Shown: positions 21,033 through 33,765, numbered from the stretch's first letter. The stretch: DNA of 64,000 nucleotides from Brassica napus (GCF_020379485.1 NC_063439.1:19468098-19532097); one strand, 5' to 3'. Numbers and translations are program-made. Notes: generated by a model from the letters alone, not told the origin.

Positions 21033-23839
21033 ATGTGTGGGATACTCGCAGTCCTTGGTTGCATCGACAACTCTCAAGCTAAACGTTCTCGCATCATCGA
21101 ACTCTCTCGCAGGTATCTCACTCTCCCCCTCCCTTTCATTGACTCATCCATTTATATAATGATGAAGCAATGCACTCACGTTATAGCCAACCGTTTATGA
21201 GTTCGTATCCAAAGGTTTCAACCTTTTTTAATCGTGGGCAATGTGTTTGTTTCAAAAAGATCTCATCTTTGTGGAGAATTGTTGGGCTAACTTTTGGTTT
21301 GTGTATAGATTGAGGCATAGAGGTCCTGACTGGAGTGGACTCCATTGTCATGAAGATTGTTACCTTGCTCATGAGCGTTTAGCCATCATCGACCCAACTT
21401 CCGGAGACCAGCCTCTCTATAACCAAGACAAGACCGTCGTTGTCACTGTACTTTTCTCTTTTGATACCCTCTTTGTTGCTTTCTTCTCAGTAAGTCTCAT
21501 CATGAATGGATGATCAAAATGTGGTAATGATTTTCAGGTCAATGGAGAGATATATAACCACAAGATTCTGCGTGAGAAGCTGAAGTCTCATCAGTTCTGG
21601 ACTGGTAGTGACTGTGAAGTCATTGCTCATCTTGTAAGTAGAAGAGTCTGAATAGTTTAGTTAGTTTGCTCTAGCTTTCAATTTTGGGAGTGTGTAACTC
21701 TGAACATCTCTATTGTTTGCAGTATGAAGAACATGGAGAGGAGTTTATTGACATGTTGGATGGAATGTTTGCGTTCGTCCTTCTCGATACACGCGACAAG
21801 AGTTTCATAGCTGCAAGGGACGCTATTGGTGTCATCCCCTTATACATCGGATGGGGTGTTGATGGTATATATATATTCCAAGTACTGTTTTAATCTTGTC
21901 TCATCAAGTAGTGTATAATGTTTAGTAACTCTTCTTAATAGGTTCTGTATGGTTTGCTTCTGAGATGAAGGCACTTAGTGATGATTGTGAGCAGTTTATG
22001 GCTTTCCCTCCAGGCCACATCTATTCAAGTAAACAAGGTATTCTATTATTATTATTATTATACCATTGAATTAAACTTGAGGCATTTTTACGGTTTGTAG
22101 TTTCAGTTGAAAGTTGTGTTTAACTTGTAGGAGGGCTTAGGAGGTGGTACAATCCTTCATGGTACTCTGAGCTGGTTCCTTCAACCCCATATGATCCTTT
22201 AGTCCTCCGCAATGCTTTTGAACAGGTTATCCTCAAAATGTTCAGTCCTATTGCTGTAAAAGGTTTTTGAAGCATGAACATGATCTTTTTTGTAGGCTGT
22301 TATAAAGAGACTAATGACTGATGTGCCTTTCGGAGTTCTTCTCTCTGGAGGTCTAGACTCGTCCCTCGTTGCTTCAGTTGCATTACGCCATTTGGAAAAA
22401 TCTGAAGCTGCTCAATGGGGTTCACAGTTGCATACATTTTGCATTGGTTTGAAGGTTTAAAACTTAACACCAGAACTCTTACAGTGTGTTTTTTGCCCCT
22501 TGGGAGATACTTAATATATATATTCTGTTGTTGCTTTTCAGGGGTCGCCGGATCTTAAAGCTGGCAGAGAAGTTGCTAACTATCTTGGGACTCGCCACCA
22601 CGAGTTTCAGTTTACAGTTCAGGTGATTCACCTCCTTGAACCAGATTCTTTATCATATATCTTTGATAAGACAGTTTAATATCTTCTTTTATCGATAACT
22701 TCAGGATGGGATAGATGCAATAGAGGAAGTTATTTACCATATTGAGACATATGATGTGACTACCATAAGAGCTAGCACGCCAATGTTTCTCATGTCCAGA
22801 AAAATCAAATCCTTAGGTGTAAAGATGGTTCTTTCTGGTGAAGGCTCTGATGAGATTCTGGGAGGGTACTTGTACTTCCACAAGGCACCTAACAAGAAAG
22901 AGTTTCACGAAGAAACATGCCGAAAGGTCTCTCCTTTTCATTTTTTTGCTCTGCTTTATTCTATCACTGAATCTTGTTTATCTTTTGCTTTTTTTTACTT
23001 AAACAGATCAAAGCTCTTCACCAATATGATTGTTTGAGAGCTAACAAGTCAACATCTGCTTGGGGTGTTGAAGCTCGTGTGCCTTTCCTAGATAAAGAGT
23101 TTTTAAATGTGGCGATGAGCATTGATCCAGAGTGGAAGATGATCAGGCCTGATCTCGGGAGGATTGAGAAATGGGTGCTACGCAATGCCTTTGATGATGA
23201 AGAAAAGCCTTACCTGCCAAAGGTTTGCTCAGTCTTTTTTTCTTGCAATCACACTGTTTATAGGTTCTAACACAAAGTTCCTCTCATCATCTGGTGAATT
23301 ACAGCACATTCTGTATAGACAGAAAGAACAGTTCAGTGATGGAGTTGGGTATAGCTGGATTGATGGTTTGAAAGATCATGCAAACAAACATGTGAGATAT
23401 ATATACTTCTTAAGACAATTTTTTTTTGATAAAAATGTTGGAAACTTTTTAACATACTTTCTTGATTTGATTATAGGTCTCTGACACTATGCTGTCAAAC
23501 GCAAGCTTTGTCTTCCCAGACAACACACCTATGACTAAAGAAGCTTACTACTACAGAACCATTTTCGAAAAGTTCTTCCCTAAGGTAAACTCTAATCAGT
23601 ATGCTACAAACATTTAAAATGTTTGGTGTTGTTCATAATCTTTAGTCTTGTCTGTTTTATAGAGTGCTGCAAGAGCGACTGTGCCAGGAGGTCCAAGTAT
23701 AGCTTGCAGTACAGCGAAGGCTATAGAGTGGGATGCAACTTGGTCAAAGAATCTTGATCCTTCAGGACGTGCGGCTCTTGGAGTTCATGTCGCAGCTTAT
23801 GATGAAGATAAAGCTGCCAATGGTGCCCTAAGAAGTTAA
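21033..23839 (+). CDS. ASN2: Asparagine synthetase, glutamine-hydrolysing (ASN2 type)
   Basis: Transfers the amide of glutamine to aspartate using ATP, giving asparagine for nitrogen transport and storage; cytosolic. Thirteen coding exons (first 21033-21112, last 23663-23839) sum to 1,698 bases, 565 residues, in frame. Class II glutaminase domain: catalytic Cys2 after the removed Met ([10 protein letters not shown]), then [18 protein letters not shown] and SGD/TGSDCE motifs. Synthetase domain: ATP pyrophosphatase loop [13 protein letters not shown] (exon 7) and [11 protein letters not shown] (exon 9), where most relatives have IFGGY. The C-terminus ends [15 protein letters not shown], about a dozen residues shorter than the 578-residue Arabidopsis ASN2 and ASN3 as I recall them. 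ASN2 rather than ASN3 is chosen mostly from synteny: the next gene is ANN2 and the previous one At5g65000. Confidence 0.95.
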
Positions 23840-24119
23840 GACGGATGACAAGAGAACGTTACAAGCATTCCCATGAATCCCCAGAGTTCCTTCAAATTTG
23901 ATACACGTTGTCTGCATTTGTACCTAAGTTCTAGTTCTTGCGTCTTGTTTCAGACAAATCTTGGAAGATTTATATTTCAGATTTTGAATGTTATTTGATG
24001 AATCCACACTTGTTCTTATCATTAAATAAGTTTAGAGTTCTGCTCCTCCGCAACTTCTTCTATTCGACTGGGTATGTAAGTGTATTTGTTTTTTAGGTAT
24101 GTATCTTTATAACAAAAAG
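23840..24119. other. ASN2 3' UTR and short spacer
   Basis: Follows the ASN2 stop; AATAAG-like polyadenylation signals lie near 24023. No gene. Confidence 0.5.
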
Positions 24120-24192
24120 GACTCCGTGGCCCAATGGATAAGGCGCTGGTCTACGAAACCAGAGATTCTGGGTTCGATCCCCAGCGGAGTCG
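24120..24192 (+). tRNA. tRNA-Arg (anticodon ACG)
   Basis: 73 bases that fold as a full cloverleaf. Acceptor stem GACTCCG pairs with CGGAGTC, discriminator G. Anticodon arm CTGGT-CTACGAA-ACCAG gives anticodon ACG, read as Arg (ICG after editing, decoding CGU/CGC/CGA). The A box (TGGCCCAATGG) and B box (GGTTCGATCCC) are intact, there is no intron, and a TTTTGTTTTTT pol III terminator starts a few bases downstream. CCA is not encoded, as usual in eukaryotes. Confidence 0.97.
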
Positions 24193-24448
24193 CTGCTTTT
24201 GTTTTTTGGCCCTGTTCTTATCGCTTGTATTAGCTTTCAATTTGGGAGTAGACATTTCAGAATCGTATGTATTCTTTTTTAAAAAAGACAGATAACCTAA
24301 CCTTATTAGTTGTACATACCTCTATGGCATCTTAACTTTTTCTAAAAAAATATTATACTATTAGCTTAATCAAATTTGAGTAGACGAAGTAACTGCTCCA
24401 TTTCATACTTTAGCTTTATCGCCAACCACGTTAGCCATCCATCGTTTT

Positions 24449-24605
24449 CTTGTTTACATAAAATTCGAAGAAATGAAAATCTCGTTCCTTTCATGTATTT
24501 TAAAAAAAATATAAATCATCCGTGTTTTCAATCTACATATTTAACTAACTTCTTGTTTACATAAAAAATTGAAGAAATGAAAATCTCGTTCCTTTCATTT
24601 ATTTT
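24449..24605. repeat. Direct repeat, two copies about 102 bp apart
   Basis: CTTGTTTACATAAAATTCGA...AAATCTCGTTCCTTTCATGT recurs about 102 bp later with small changes. Local duplication in an AT-rich spacer. Confidence 0.7.
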
Positions 24606-26450
24606 AAAAAATATATCATCCACTTCTTCAAAGTAGATCATTATAATATTATTTGAAAAATTATTTTCTTACATATCGCACTCACGTTAATTCTCATGAT
24701 GGTTAATTACGATAATACTCTTAATGAATCAAATATATCTAATTATTATTATTAAATATTTATTATACTTTTTCCATTTAAAATTTATCGGTTATGTTTT
24801 TATATAACTTTGTACCTATCATCATTTTATTTTTATAGTTTTCTTTTTTCAAATTAACGTATGCTAAATTACTAAAGAGTCAAAATATATTTACAAGATG
24901 TACATCCAAACTAATACAATGAATAGAAATAGTTATACTTTGATTTGACTGAATATATGTAATACAATATACCCACAAAATGAGTAACTAGACCAATTCA
25001 AATTTTTTATACAAAATCAAACATTAAATTAAAATAATATATTTTATTTATAGTAATATTTTATACATATAAATTATCAAACGACTCAACATATTATAAA
25101 TAAATATGAAATTTTTAAATAATATTATAAATATATATATTAACCAACTATTACAATTAAGTCTTTTGTATAACTTATATATGTATATATATATATATAA
25201 GGTTTCAAAGGACTATCATATTTATTTATGTTATTTTGAATCGTCAACATTTTAGTTTACTTTTATTATTTTATTTTCAAAACAACATATATTGAATTCT
25301 ACATATTCTTACTAAAATATGTTTACAAATCTAAGACAAGGATCAAAATAACAAAATTAATCAAAATTTTAGGCTGTACTACAAAATATTATAGTTGAAT
25401 CAAAAAAATAAATATTATCTAATATATCCAAATAATAACCAAACAGTCGAGATATTATATATTTAAAATTATATATCTAATTAAAATAACATAATGTTAC
25501 TTAAAACTATTCATATTGATTATAAAATAAATAACAGAATAAATTAAACTAAAATATTAATAAATTATTATAATATATTTATTTTATAATATTTATATTT
25601 ATGCAGGAAAATCACTTTAATTTAGTATTTAATAAAATTCCAATACTAACAACGCCATTAAGTAAACCATGGACTCATCATCGTCCTCGCTTTCCACATC
25701 GTATCTCAGTATTTCTATAATATAATAAAAATAATTTAATTGAAAAACAGTTTGATTTTGGACTTATTCTGAATTGACCAAGTCCAAAGAACGTGTTCAC
25801 ATTCTGCTTATTCGCAAGTTTCTCCATCTCAGCGCACGTTTTACATCACATTTATTGACAATGTACCGATCAATTATTTACATTTATGCCTGTATACAAT
25901 TAACTTTTCTCTTCGAAACTGAATTGTAGCAAAAAAGAAGACTTGTGTTTCAAAAAAAAAAAAGCAAAAAAGAAGACTTTTATATTATAAAAAATTAACT
26001 AGGTATCATATCCCTCCTATCTCTTTTTGTAATAATGATTTTAACTACAGCCTGGTTTGAGAAAAAAAAAAAACAATTGAAATAGTGATTACTTGAATTA
26101 GTTTTATACATTGTCAATCATTACTAACCTTTAAATTAAACCCAAATTTAAAATTTAAAGTATACAAATATAAATGTCATAGAAAAAGCCATTTCCTCTT
26201 TTTTTTCTTCAAGACAGCTGTTAAATGATTTATTAGGACAATATATGTGTCCATATATTGAATTATTTTTAGATTTAATATTAAATGCATAGAGATTACT
26301 TTCTTTATATTCATAAAATAACTTTTGGGATTTCCCGTAACGTTATTTAAGTGAGAAGACGTGCATCAACCTTCTTCATCTCATTACAACGAAAAAAACA
26401 CAACACACATATAGAGAGATCTCAAAGTAAGTCCGATCCCAAAAACAACA
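24606..26450. other. AT-rich spacer and ANN2 promoter
   Basis: No gene recognised. The last 300 bases form the ANN2 promoter and leader (CTCATTACAACG, then ACACATATAGAGAGATCTC before the ATG). Confidence 0.5.
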
Positions 26451-28216
26451 ATGGCGTCTCTGAAAGTCCCGAGCAATGTCCCTCTCCCCGAAGATGACGC
26501 CGAGCAACTCCACAAGGCTTTCTCAGGTCTCTAGTCTAGACTTGCTTATACTCATCACGTGATGTTGTTTTGTTGATCATAGTCACGATCTACTACATTT
26601 TGTTGTGATTAGGGATGATTTTACTTGTGATCTCTCTTCTTCTTATACTGATCTGTTATATTCTTCAGTCACTAGATCAGGATCTTATAATATACATTAA
26701 TGATGATGAAAGTATGTTTCTTTTTTTTTTTTGTTAAAACCAAAGCTTTTTTTCTTCTTACATAACACATAGATCCAAAAAGTCGAGTACTTTGAAAGTG
26801 TGGTAAAAGAGACAACTTTATGTTCCCCCTAAGATGATTTATGTTTAAGCATTTTTTTTAAAAGTGTTGATTGTTGAAACGCAGGATGGGGTACGAACGA
26901 GAAGCTGATCATATCAATCCTAGCTCACAGGAACTCTGCACAACGCAGCTTGATCCGCAGCGTTTACGCCGCTACTTACAATGAGGATCTCCTCAAGGCT
27001 TTAGACAAAGAGCTCTCTAACGACTTTGAGGTTTGTTATCTTTATTTAATGGTCTCCATTGATTATCTTATATTATAACACTGAGATTTGGTTCTTTGAT
27101 TGTAACAGAGAGCTGTGATGTTGTGGACGCTTGATCCAGCGGAGAGAGATGCTTATCTGGCCAAAGAATCCACCAAAATGTTCACCAAGAACAACTGGGT
27201 TCTCGTCGAGATCGCTTGCACAAGGTCTGCTGTTGAGCTTTTTAAGGTCAAGCAAGCTTACCAGGCTCGCTACAAGAAATCGCTCGAGGAAGATGTTGCT
27301 CAACACACTTCCGGTGACCTTCGCAAGCTATTGCTTCCTCTGGTTAGCACTTTCAGGTACGAAGGAGACGATGTGAACATGATGCTCGCAAGATCTGAAG
27401 CCAAGTTGCTTCACGAGAAGGTCTCAGAGAAAGCTTTCAACGATGATGACTTCATCAGAATCTTGACCACAAGAAGCAAAGCACAGCTTGGTGCTACTCT
27501 CAACCACTACAACAATGAGCATGGAAACTCCATCAACAAGGTAACAACTTCAGCTACCTTTCAATGCTTCTCGGTTTTTCGGTTCGGATCGGTTCGGTAA
27601 TTCTATTTTTTTTGGATATTTTTTATAAATTATAATATATATATAAAAATTAAAAAAAATTAATATTTTCACTATTTTTTGAATGTTTAGTTAGCTGTTC
27701 GTTTCTCGGTTTGGTTCTGGTTCGGTTTCAGTTTAGAAAAAAGGGAACTGTTCGGGTTTTGTAAATATCGATCTGTGTTTTCAGTTTTAGTCTTTTCGGT
27801 TCGATTCCGGTTCCACTCTGCTTCGGTTTTCGGTTTCGGATAATATGCCCATGACTACTACCCTTATTATAATATCTTGTTCAAACAGCTGATTGATTAT
27901 GTGTTGAATAATGTTACAGAACTTGAAGGAAGGTTCAGATGATGATTACCTGAAACTACTTAGAGCTGCAATCACCTGCTTGACATACCCTGAGAAGCAT
28001 TTTGAGAAGGTTCTGCGTCTAGCAATCAACAAAATGGGAACTGACGAGTGGGGACTAACCAGAGTCGTGACTACACGAACTGAAGTTGACATGGAACGCA
28101 TCAAAGAGGAGTATCAGCGCAGGAACAGCGTTCCTTTGGACCGTGCCGTCGCTAAAGACACTTCTGGTGATTATGAGGACATGCTTGTTGCTCTTCTCGG
28201 ACATGGGGATGTCTGA
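26451..28216 (+). CDS. ANN2: Annexin (ANN2 type)
   Basis: Calcium-dependent phospholipid-binding protein; plant annexins act at the plasma membrane and in secretion and stress responses. Four exons (26451-26526, 26885-27030, 27109-27540, 27920-28216) sum to 951 bases, 316 residues, in frame, matching the family size of four annexin repeats. Repeat I carries the calcium-loop pattern [16 protein letters not shown]; repeat IV carries [16 protein letters not shown]. Repeats II and III lack clear GxGT loops, as is usual in plants. The C-terminus is [12 protein letters not shown]. It agrees with Arabidopsis ANN2 (At5g65020) in sequence as I recall it and in position beside ASN2. Intron 3 has been enlarged by a GGTTCGG-rich insertion. 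Confidence 0.95.
27570..27860. repeat. GGTTCGG-rich element inside ANN2 intron 3
   Basis: About 290 bases with repeated CGGTTCGG and CGGTTTTC motifs around an AT-rich core, ending ATATGCCCATGACTA. The composition resembles the hAT-type MITEs at 6647 and 12190. No terminal repeats or target duplication were established. Confidence 0.5.
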
Positions 28217-28347
28217 AACTGAAACTGATTCTATTTCCCTTTTTATTTTCATGGTTTGTTTTGAATAAAAGAGTTGTGAAAACTGGTTCTGCAACTATAT
28301 CTATCAATGCTATTTGAGTTTGTTGATTTGAATCAAAATCTGTTTTC

Positions 28348-28950
28348 TTAAATACAATCTAGAGCACAAGCTAAAGCAAAAGCTTCGTAATCTAAGCAAC
28401 TACAGCTTTTACAGTCTCTACTACTACTACAACATGCACAAAGCTTCTCTTTCTTGTTGATCAACATCTTCTTCTCCATCTCTAAAGCTTGGACTTTTAA
28501 ACCTATCTTCAGCAAGACAGGGCTATCATCTCCAAACACCAGAGTTTTCGATTCACTCATCACTACAAATCTCTCCATCTCCATGCCCCGTGACTCGAAA
28601 ACCGATTCCCATGAGATCTCTCCTCTCCCTACAACCTCTGATCTCGATGACTTCCTCAGAAAAGAAGCTGTTTTCCTCCTCCTTAACTCGAAAATGACTC
28701 TTTGTTGCTTTAACTCCTCGACTGCTGCTTCGTTGCCTTGACACTCTAGACCAAAAGATTGATCCCATACGAGATTTTCTGATTTCTGACAGAGCTCTCT
28801 TGTGTTTACTTCTATCTTTCTGTTGTGTCCTGCAGAGAGATAGAATCTAACGAACAGAGTACTAGCTTGTGACTTGATCTCCACGTTTCTTGCTTCTATT
28901 ACTCTCACTTCGCATTTTAGTGAACTAAGTTTCTTCCCCATAACACCCAT
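28348..28950 (-). CDS. C2-domain-like protein of unknown function (At5g65030 type)
   Basis: Single exon, 200 residues. The N-terminal half looks like a C2-type beta sandwich: SLKCEVRVIEARNVEIKS, then TLFVRFYLSAGHNRKIEVNT and LVWDQSFGLEC. The acidic calcium-binding loops are weak, so calcium binding is doubtful. The C-terminus is cysteine-rich (CACCSSSRDCKSCSCL), possibly metal-binding or lipid-modified. It converges with ANN2: stop codons are about 130 bases apart. In Arabidopsis an unknown protein, At5g65030, occupies this place. A TATA-like TATTTATATAA lies 70 to 90 bases upstream of the ATG. The function is unknown. Confidence 0.85.
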   Translation of the reverse strand: MGVMGKKLSSLKCEVRVIEARNVEIKSQASTLFVRFYLSAGHNRKIEVNTRELCQKSENLVWDQSFGLECQGNEAAVEELKQQRVIFELRRRKTASFLRKSSRSEVVGRGEISWESVFESRGMEMERFVVMSESKTLVFGDDSPVLLKIGLKVQALEMEKKMLINKKEKLCACCSSSRDCKSCSCLDYEAFALACALDCI

Positions 28951-30106
28951 TTTTTCTTTCTTACAAAATTAAGAATAAAAGATGAAGTTTTGTTGATGGA
29001 TATGTTGATGGAACAAAGACTTGTATTTATATAACCCTATGATGGAAGGTGACCATAATTTTCTTTTAGTTTCACATGACTTTTGAGTTTCTTAGTGGTA
29101 GTTTGTATGATTCGAGATCTTAGTAAGTGGTCCTAGATTTATCCATTGTAGAATTCCAAAGGACAACACTTTGTCACTTACTTTAGCTTTAAAGTATAGT
29201 AATAGACAGTGTATTCATATTAAATATAACTCAAAGGGGTTTTATAATACATGGGTGGACTAGATCATGACTTGGTGCATATCCTCATTGCTCCAATAAA
29301 AATTAACCGTTGTGTTGTGTTTATACGATGATCTTTTATAATATTATGGAAGTGAAGCAAGTTTTGATCTTCTATGTCCAAAATCTTATCAAGAATCAAA
29401 CTCCAAATCTTTTAACTGGACCCACCAAAATTTAATTTGGATTTTGTCACAAAATCACTGACTACACCAGAAGAAGTATTAAAAATTCTGTTGCCATGTT
29501 GGAATGTAAGGTGTAACTTTGTGCACGAGGATTTAACCCAAAAGCCTACGTCCAAAGAGACATGCTTGTGTTGGCCCATATAACGGCTCATTTTCACATC
29601 TGTATTTTAACCCATAAGGTGGAGTTAAAGCCCTCTAACCAAATGAACTACGAAGCCTCAAATCTGGTTGTACGATTGTTTTTTGTTGAGTTTTATCTCA
29701 CAAGAAATACAAATTAACAAACGACTAACGAGTAATTTTAACACAGCCCTAAAAGTACGCAACCTTGAATTGTCTAAAATATTAGTTTGTATGCTAAGAA
29801 TATACCACATCTAGCAGCTTGCTATATCTCTTGTTAATGTATGGATTAATAAACTGACTTTTCTAGGATACAGAAATTGATAATAATTCATCTCTCAAAG
29901 CATCATCTTAGCGGGCTGTTATTTTGAAATTCATCTCCATCTCCGATGGATTTCATATGTTTATATAAAGTTTATCCAAGTTTGTAAAGTTTTTCTCGTT
30001 TCTTTTCATTGTTTCTTTGGTTTTATTTGATTCCACTTTTCTAAGAATGATTTTGGAAAGCTGAGATCTATTCCCGTTTTGGGTGGTTCCATCTTCGAGC
30101 TTATTA
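28951..30106. other. Spacer without recognised gene
   Basis: Promoter of the C2-like gene followed by AT-rich sequence up to a Helitron. Short open frames here lack domain or codon support. Confidence 0.45.
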
Positions 30107-31043
30107 TCTATCTATATATATAAAGGAGGGTTTTCTCTCACCTCATGCAGCCACGTCAGCGAGAAGAGGGTGGGCAAAAGACGACACGTCAGCATCTATT
30201 TTTTCAAGTTTTTTGTCGTGTGTTTTGTTATACCGTAGTGGGCTTTTCCTTGGCTGGTTAGGCTGCCTTTAATCGTCGTTACGTAATCGAGTTTGTTGGG
30301 ACTACATTTCGATCCATTACAGAAGAAGAACAGATGTCTCCTGCCTGATTCATCAACTTGCTGTTCTTTAATCGAAACAAGAAGAGAAAACAAAGATCTG
30401 ATCCGAGTTGACCCGAGATCCCGTTTTCTGCGATCGTTAAAGCAATAGATCTGTTTCTCCAGACTCAAAGACATCGTGAAAATAAAACCTAAAAGGTAAT
30501 TTGACTTCTAGAAAATCCAAAACGAGTTCTTCTTTTTTGGATTAAAGTAAAATGCATAGTTTCAATTAATAATCGTGTTTGTTGATTGGTCAGGAAAAGA
30601 GACTCATGAACAACAGAAGCGTTTTCAATCTCAGATTTAACAACGAGCATTTCAGATTCCACCAGATGACCAAAATCTAATGGAAAGAGTAAGCCGTCAT
30701 CTCTGATTCTACCTCTTCCTCTTGGCCGTTCTGAATCTCTACATTTCTCTGTTACTGTGCGTTTATCCACTCTTAATCATTCATTCCTGTTCTTTAATCC
30801 TCTCTTCATTAGTGTGCTTTCCTTCTAACTCCCTCTCTTTCTACTCCTTTGTGAAAGGTTTAATCAAAATCAAATTCTTCAGGTGGGAACAGTGAAGCCT
30901 TTGAGTGCCTCAGCTTGCGATCAAAAGCAATCTCTTCCTGTGGGATCTCAAGATCAAAGGTTATCATTATAGTTCTGCTCCGTTTTCGTTTTTGGTTTTC
31001 ATGCCCATGTGAAGCGTTTGATGAATTTGTTACGTTTGATTCG

Positions 31044-31510
31044 ATCATATGGAAAGCTTTGATGTGTGTCTTATCAAAAAAAAAAAGCTTTGATGTGTCT
31101 CACTTGCAGCGAATCTCCTGTTGTTATCGTTCTATCTGGATTTAAAGGTAACTGAACTTAGTATCCATTACATTTTGCTTTGCTTGCAGGTGCTTTGATC
31201 ATACTCTAAAACATAGTATGTATCATCATGTACGGGGATACTTTCAGTGTCGCTGTAAGTTTCCTTCATCTTTTGTCCCACTTCGTTTGATTCTTGGGTC
31301 TTTAACCAGTTTATTTTTATCTCCTCAGGGTCGTGATATTCCCATTGTACGTCGTGTCATTAAGGTAAAGCTTTCGCATTATCATCTCTCAGTTACTTAT
31401 ACTGTAACATGATGATGTGAAGTGAGCTTGATTCTTGGGGTTGCTGGTTCACAGTATAGGGTCACGAAAGGGAGCTTACATGAGAAGTGGATGTTTTGAC
31501 AAAAGATGTT
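31044..31510 (+). pseudogene. Captured fragment of signal peptidase catalytic subunit SEC11
   Basis: Exon-sized pieces, in order and same strand, match the SEC11 subunit of the ER signal peptidase complex: IIWKALMCV (31044-31070), SESPVVIVLSG (31109-31141, with the catalytic serine region lost at the end), RGD, GRDIPIVRRVIK (31329-31364, followed by a GTAA donor), then VHERE and, after an in-frame stop, EVDVLTKD (31461-31508). Intact SEC11 reads SESPVVVVLSG, then GRDIPIVHRVIK, then VHEREN-GEVDVLTKGD as I recall it. Introns between the pieces are kept, so genomic DNA was captured, not mRNA. The stop, missing catalytic parts and no N-terminus mean it is not functional. Confidence 0.8.
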
Positions 31511-31695
31511 GGTTCTGCTGATTTGGAATGACACTTAGTGGCAAAAAACTACGTTGGGGATTTTTTATTAACTTTCCTACAGTGTATGTTCTGCAAACCA
31601 ATGTTAACATTTATTTAGATCTTTACATTGTGTTCCCATAAAATTTTCATACATATATGCAAATATGGAACAGATCAATCACATTGTCTCTCTAA

Positions 31696-31802
31696 GTGTT
31701 CTTTCCAAGACTCAGCTTCAAGCCTTCAACAATATCAAGTTGAACATCAGCTCAGGAGAGAAGTAGAGATTCAGCCTATATTCGGGAACTGTGGCTTATG
31801 AT
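31696..31802 (+). pseudogene. Possible second captured gene end in the same Helitron
   Basis: A 34-codon open stretch reads FQDSASSLQQYQVEHQLRRE and ends at a stop after FGNCGL. The codon pattern is unlike the AT-rich flanks. The parent gene was not recognised. Confidence 0.3.
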
Positions 31803-33765
31803 TATTTTTATGATGATGCAAAATCACTACACAGTTATCATGATGTCTTCGATAAGAAAAGTCTTCAATCAAGACACAGGGAATGAAAAGAAGAAAGACT
31901 GGATCATAAACAAGTTCATCTGAGATAAAAAGAAATGGGTTAATCTGAGATACTACAAACTGTAGCCGCCACTTGCTTCTGTCTTTTGATGTTGGACAAA
32001 AAAAAACTTCTTTACTATCATAAATCCTAACCAAAACAAAACTTTTTGGAGAAGAAAAATTATAATTACAATGCTTACCCAGATGGAAAATAGCTAACGT
32101 TGATTGATTGATTCTGTGGAAGATTGAAAACCATGTGAATATTTTCATCCTATAAATTGTAAACCTAAGTTCCAAACAATTAACGAAAGAAGTAACCTTT
32201 TTATAAGTTGAGTCCATGTATATATATATCACTCTCCATACTAACATTTATTCAAATAGTTCTGCTATTTTCAACTGCATCGTTCATGAATATAGCTACT
32301 ATATCAAGCTGAGGAAATAATACCAAACACTGACACGGAGAAATCTCTTACTGAGAAATGAGAATGTAGCTGATGTGGACCAAGTTTCACGAGGAGGTAA
32401 TCCATCAAAAAAGCCACAAAAGGAATAGATTCCTACATCGAAACATAAACTTAAACTGTAAATTAGTTAAACTGAGAGATAAACCGCAAAGAGACGATTC
32501 GACCCAGAATCTTCTTCCTCTGAAATGGAAGACTCAGTAGACTCAAAGCCCATGACCACGATAATCATCATATTTACTTTTATTTACTATTTATCTTCAC
32601 TACCATTCTACTGTTTCCATTAAGCTTCTCCATTAGCTCCTCCCATTGAGCTTATTCATCAACTCCTCTCATCTTCCTCTCCCACTATGTCAATTTTAAT
32701 TATGCATTTCCACAATTGCTTTGCAAATCCAGAATTTTTATTCTATAAATAACGATGAAGACCTCTCCATATTTTAATGCTTCATTCAATATAGGAATTA
32801 TATAGTTTCATTCATATAGCCAACACTAAAAGATTAAAAGATTTAGTTACTTCTTTTAGCTTTAGTCTTTGAAGAGAAAAACAATTTCCAGATATGCAGT
32901 ATGGTTCCTCTTAATTTCCAAATTATTAATGGTTATGCTACATTTAGGTTATTTTGGTTACATTATGTTTGGTTCACTCTAACTTATTCAAAGTAAATTA
33001 TTTGATATGATATGGTATGAAAACTCAAGTAAAATTCTGCTAGAAATGTAATATTTTATTTAATTTATAACACTGTTAATCTATAAAAATATTTTCAAAT
33101 AACATGAGCGAAATTTCCAACAATTTTTTTTTCTTAAAAGTTTAAAAATGCTAAAAAAAATTTTTATAGATTAAAATGCTAAAAAAAGTTTAAAATTAAA
33201 GAAAATTTAATTATAATTTGAAAAAATAATATAAACAGAATCAAAAATATATTATAAAAACATAATTTGTTGTTACATAATATATACTAATTATTATTTA
33301 TGACATTATTGAAACTGTTTGTATATTACTTTAAAATATAACTTTTTATAATTTTATCCCACTACATTTGATTTTCAATTGATTTAACTTAGAGGTGGAT
33401 GTATTAATTTATAATCATGAGAAAATTAGTTGTTGTAATAATATTAAAATCTGATAATTTTAGAAATAAAAAAATATTTGTTATTCTTACTTTAGATTTA
33501 CTTCATCTATATCAAATTGAAATAGAAATCAAATAGAAAAAATATAAATCATTACATTTTCCTTATTTATTTATTAATTGTGTTCTCAAACAAAAACAAA
33601 TGATAGTAGTTAAACCAAAATTTACTAAAATTTACTAAAATTTATAATATGATTTATAATGAAAATAAAATTTATTATTTTCAATATAAACTAATTTTTC
33701 AAATATATTTAATATAAATTAGTTTTAATTAAACTCACCCGCCCGTAGGGCGGGCCAACCCCTAG

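Larger units (their letters stand above)
30107..33765 (+). mobile_element. Large Helitron carrying SEC11 gene fragments
   Basis: 3,659 bp. The 5' end TCTATCTATATATATAAAGG follows an A; CCACGTCAGC appears 44 bases in. The 3' end has hairpin CCCGCCCGTAGGGCGGG (33738-33754), then CTAG ending 33765 and T. No Rep or helicase is present, so it is non-autonomous. The first half is GC-richer and carries exon pieces of host genes; the second half (32500-33730) is AT-rich. Confidence 0.82.

Noticed and set aside
24120..24192. tRNA-derived SINE rather than tRNA
   Set aside because: Perfect acceptor pairing, standard length and a pol III terminator; no target duplication.
27073..27306. Open frame of 77 codons opposite ANN2 exon 3
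   Set aside because: Shadow of the annexin coding strand.
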